DNA from: Candidatus Bathyarchaeota archaeon
GTDB taxonomy: Archaea > Thermoproteota > Bathyarchaeia > Bathyarchaeales > Bathycorpusculaceae
Reading direction: 5' to 3'
NCBI GenBank assembly: GCA_018396935.1
Contig: JAGTRA010000055.1
Span: 1 to 6,668, forward strand
DNA length: 6,668 nucleotides
Below are positions 5,997-6,668 of the stretch, piece by piece. Numbering within the stretch: the first letter of the stretch is position 1; each line of letters starts with the position of its first letter. The notes below the pieces were generated by a model. It was not told the DNA's origin, ran no database searches, and worked only from the letters and a program-made list of their open reading frames with translations. Position numbers and translations under genes: made by a program.

Positions 5997-6083
5997 TTGT
6001 ATTTATTGGATCTCTGATTACCTCACAGCAGCTTTAAGACATGTTTGCAAACCTATTGGTTGCTGCAACATTCCCTCAGGGGA

Positions 6084-6668
6084 GTTAAGAGCGCATTTGA
6101 TATCTCTAAATTCATAGCATAAGTTTAGAAACTTCACGCTTTATGTTTTAGGATTCTCTCCGTCAACTGCTCTTTTGATTAATTCTGCAATCCTTAACAT
6201 TTCAGGCGTCTTCATTCCATGCCTAGTAACTTTCAGAGACTCTAGCTCTAACCACAATATCAACTATTATGTTTGCACGTTCAAGCTTATCTGCAACCTT
6301 TTTGTCTCTTTTAGGGTCTCCGAATTCTAGGATGATGAGAATTTGTGAATCCCATCTTTGAGCATTTAACTGGAAAAGCTGTAATCGTAAAGTACCTTCG
6401 CCAATACCCTTGAGTTAATTGTTCGGCATATTTTCTGCCAAATCTTTTTCGTTTAAGTCAAAGCTAATGTTAAAGCAGCTATGCGATTCCAATGGTGTCA
6501 TCCACAACCTTGGAAAAATCTTTCCCTTAATAACCTCTCCATGGATTTATCCGCTAGAATTATGCCCCCTGAGGGCCAAAGAAGGATTTGTGTGGATCCG
6601 AAAAATGCATGTGTGCCTCCTCTAATCGGGTCATGGAGCTGTGCCCCAGCTATTAATCCTGAGACGTG
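6084..6668 (-). pseudogene. glyA: Decayed serine hydroxymethyltransferase, C-terminal half (5' part outside window)
   Basis: Minus-strand reading from the right edge gives HVSGLIAGAQLHDPIRGG and then A-F-F-G-S-T, the strand leading to the PLP-lysine loop of archaeal SHMT. The expected G-S-T-H-K-S-F-F-G-P-Q-G-G is damaged: two bases are missing in the His-Lys codons (about 6586-6591) and one in the G-run (6565-6569), so the frame reads Q-I-L-L-W-P-S and the catalytic Lys is lost. Further on, in various frames, come H-W-N-R-I-A-A-L-T-L-A-L, FGRKYAEQLT, KVADKLERANIIVDIVV, EVTRHGMKTPEMLRIAELI and KREVSKL then YEFRDIK, in the same order as in intact enzymes. Stops occur at 6498-6500 and 6453-6455 in the starting frame, with more shifts near 6228, 6145 and 6110. 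Intact SHMT interconverts serine and glycine with a folate or pterin C1 carrier; this copy cannot. The lower boundary is approximate. Confidence 0.85.

Noticed and set aside
6419..6625. 68-residue plus-strand open frame
   Set aside because: It is the antisense shadow of the glyA remnant; the minus-strand reading matches SHMT in order.

Overview
The window looks archaeal, most likely a mesophilic to moderately thermophilic Thermoproteota/Bathyarchaeia-type genome, probably from a metagenome. The evidence is a short archaeal-form adenylosuccinate synthetase (332 residues), A/T-rich TATA-like boxes 25-40 bases before several starts, GGTG/GGGAG ribosome binding sites, frequent TTG starts, T-run ends after genes, and a surface beta-propeller protein with a C-terminal membrane anchor. 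The lineage is inferred from protein style, not from a marker gene.

Layout. Bases 1-969 hold the C-terminal part of a membrane-anchored PQQ-like beta-propeller/Ig-like surface protein. Bases about 1033-1503 hold a wrecked YfcE/MJ0936-type metallophosphoesterase: its middle (GD and GNMD metal motifs) lies on the minus strand, while its C-terminal half (GHTH motif) lies on the plus strand. This looks like an in-place inversion of about 116 bases. Bases 1608-3102 form a compact group: a 49-residue four-cysteine protein, an 81-residue possible Sm-like barrel protein whose ribosome binding site sits on the stop of the previous gene, and purA with its own likely promoter. Bases 3191-5710 carry two major facilitator transporters. 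The first is split into two six-helix halves by a one-base shift at a run of seven A; the second is intact. Bases 5866-5934 hold a 22-residue Lys/Glu/Ala peptide with a very strong ribosome binding site. From about 6084 to the right edge, the minus strand carries the C-terminal half of a serine hydroxymethyltransferase (glyA) gene, degraded by many small indels and stops.

How it fits together. Only purA has a firm metabolic assignment: the first committed step from IMP to AMP. The two transporters have no identifiable substrate. Three of the roughly nine genes are broken (phosphoesterase, first transporter, glyA). This is either real gene decay in an accessory region or, for the single-base shifts, partly sequencing error. 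The inversion, in-frame stops and loss of the glyA catalytic-lysine codon are harder to explain as base-calling error. No mobile element, CRISPR array, tRNA or rRNA was seen.
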